Below, piece after piece: positions 63,350 through 64,000 of a DNA stretch of 64,000 nucleotides. The notes beneath the pieces were generated by a model, which was given only the letters and a program-made list of their open reading frames with translations, was not told the origin of the DNA and ran no database searches. The translations under genes were made by a program, and so were the position numbers. Source of the stretch: Comamonadaceae bacterium 2FH. GTDB taxonomy: Bacteria; Pseudomonadota; Gammaproteobacteria; Burkholderiales; Burkholderiaceae_C. Position 1 is the stretch's first letter. The number at the start of each line of letters is the position of its first letter. The stretch covers positions 62,001-126,000 of the forward strand of contig SCMQ01000006.1 of the NCBI GenBank assembly GCA_005503335.1, written 5' to 3'.

Positions 63350-63694
63350 CTACGCCACGATACGCCCCGCCATCCGGGCTTCCCGTGAATACGCACTGAT
63401 CGGCTTGTCTGCCTTGAAGTGCAGATCCCGCTCAACTGGAAGCTCGAGGCGTCCCCGCACCGTCGTCAGTTCGGCCAGACTCACATAGCCCAGCTCCGGA
63501 AAGCCATGCCCCAGATCGCACAGTCCGAACGCATGGTCTTCATCATCAGGGTCAATCTCTGTCAGCAGCCAGGTGGCACCCGCATCGGGTGTGAACAGCT
63601 TGACCACTGGCTGTGGGTCAAAACCCTCGTCGGCGAGGGTTTGTCGGCCGTTCGCCAGCAACTGTGCACGCAGCTCGCCGGAAATAAGGTTCAT
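63350..63694 (-). CDS. DUF2958 domain protein (2)
   Basis: 114-residue homologue of the first copy: PQPVVKLFTPDAGATWLLTE, FGLCDLGHGFPELGYVSLAE and DLHFKADKPISAYSREARMA. AGGAG lies 7 bases before the ATG at 63694. The two copies are divergent enough to be old paralogues, separated by the XRE regulator. Confidence 0.85.
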   Translation of the reverse strand: MNLISGELRAQLLANGRQTLADEGFDPQPVVKLFTPDAGATWLLTEIDPDDEDHAFGLCDLGHGFPELGYVSLAELTTVRGRLELPVERDLHFKADKPISAYSREARMAGRIVA

Positions 63695-63878
63695 GATCGC
63701 AACTCCTTGAATGGACGCTCCCGATCGGAGCGCTGCGATCCCAGCGCACGCGCAAAGCGCGGCCGTCACACCCCCGACTCGGTCGGTGCGGGCTGGGGGT
63801 TGACGGGCGTGCGGCGTGCGCCAAGCTGCGCGGCTTGTCCGGTCGGGATGTGGCCAAGCCCAACAGGAGTGCGCCACC

Positions 63879-64000
63879 ATGAACTTCGTCGACTGGGCAT
63901 CGCTTCAAGACAAACTGACATCCACGGCCATCCAGTCGCTGGCCGATCAGGCATCGCCTGTCCGGCGGACTTGCAGGGGTGCCAAGCACCGCGCGGCGGG
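63879..64000 (+). CDS. Possible start of a hypothetical gene (runs off the window)
   Basis: ATG at 63879 with AGGAG 9 bases upstream opens a frame MNFVDWASLQDKLTSTAIQS that stays open to the window end (40 codons). No family recognised. The opposite strand is also open here, so the call rests only on the start signal. Confidence 0.3.
   Translation, partial: MNFVDWASLQDKLTSTAIQSLADQASPVRRTCRGAKHRAA

Noticed and set aside
1-64000. CRISPR arrays, tRNA or rRNA genes, integrase and att sites
   Set aside because: Looked for and not seen; there are no regularly spaced repeats and no tyrosine-recombinase motif in the window.

Overview
The window looks like part of a Burkholderiales (Comamonadaceae-like) genome. 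It is GC-rich, carries several periplasmic binding proteins of the Bug/TctC type, and both ends carry the backbone of a Tn4371-family integrative and conjugative element (ICE). The left end (1-4008, minus strand) holds traG, a ribbon-helix-helix gene, trbB, trbC and the start of trbD. The right end (54250-63694) holds a DUF3363-type relaxase, traF, DUF2840, a small ribbon-helix-helix-like protein, parA, repA, an AlpA-like helix-turn-helix protein, DUF6499/DUF2285, two DUF2958 genes and an XRE regulator. Integrase and att sites are outside the window.

About 50 kb of cargo (roughly 4.1-54.2 kb) lies between the relaxase and traG. It looks like a catabolic island: two cytochrome P450s, a 3Fe-4S-type ferredoxin and its FAD reductase, three zinc alcohol dehydrogenases, two aldehyde dehydrogenases, two metallo-beta-lactamase-fold hydrolases, a carboxymuconolactone-decarboxylase-like protein, two CaiB-type CoA-transferases, an acyl-CoA dehydrogenase with ETF, a MaoC hydratase, a CitE-like C-C lyase and five SDR oxidoreductases. 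Uptake genes are a LIV-type ABC transporter, a Pot-type ABC transporter, three Bug proteins and a DMT permease. The likely logic is hydroxylation, oxidation to an acid, CoA activation, dehydrogenation and hydration, then lyase cleavage. The substrate cannot be read from the sequence.

The cargo has one obvious dedicated regulator, a FadR-subfamily GntR protein (12141-12953). A palindrome close to ATGGTTNACCAT recurs in front of nearly every cargo transcription unit, often at the -35 element, including the regulator's own divergent promoter region. No site was noticed in front of the ICE backbone genes. The cargo therefore reads as a mobile regulon with its own switch.

The island is still being rearranged. 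An IS3-family element splits the Pot-type binding-protein gene. An IS4-like and an ISL3-like element sit in tandem between ferredoxin and ferredoxin reductase. One LIV binding-protein gene is an internal-deletion remnant. IS66, IS1380, IS3, IS5 and IS701 fragments fill 23.9-27.0 kb and the traG junction, and an IS110-family element has replaced the C-terminus of traF. I recognised no rRNA, tRNA or CRISPR array.
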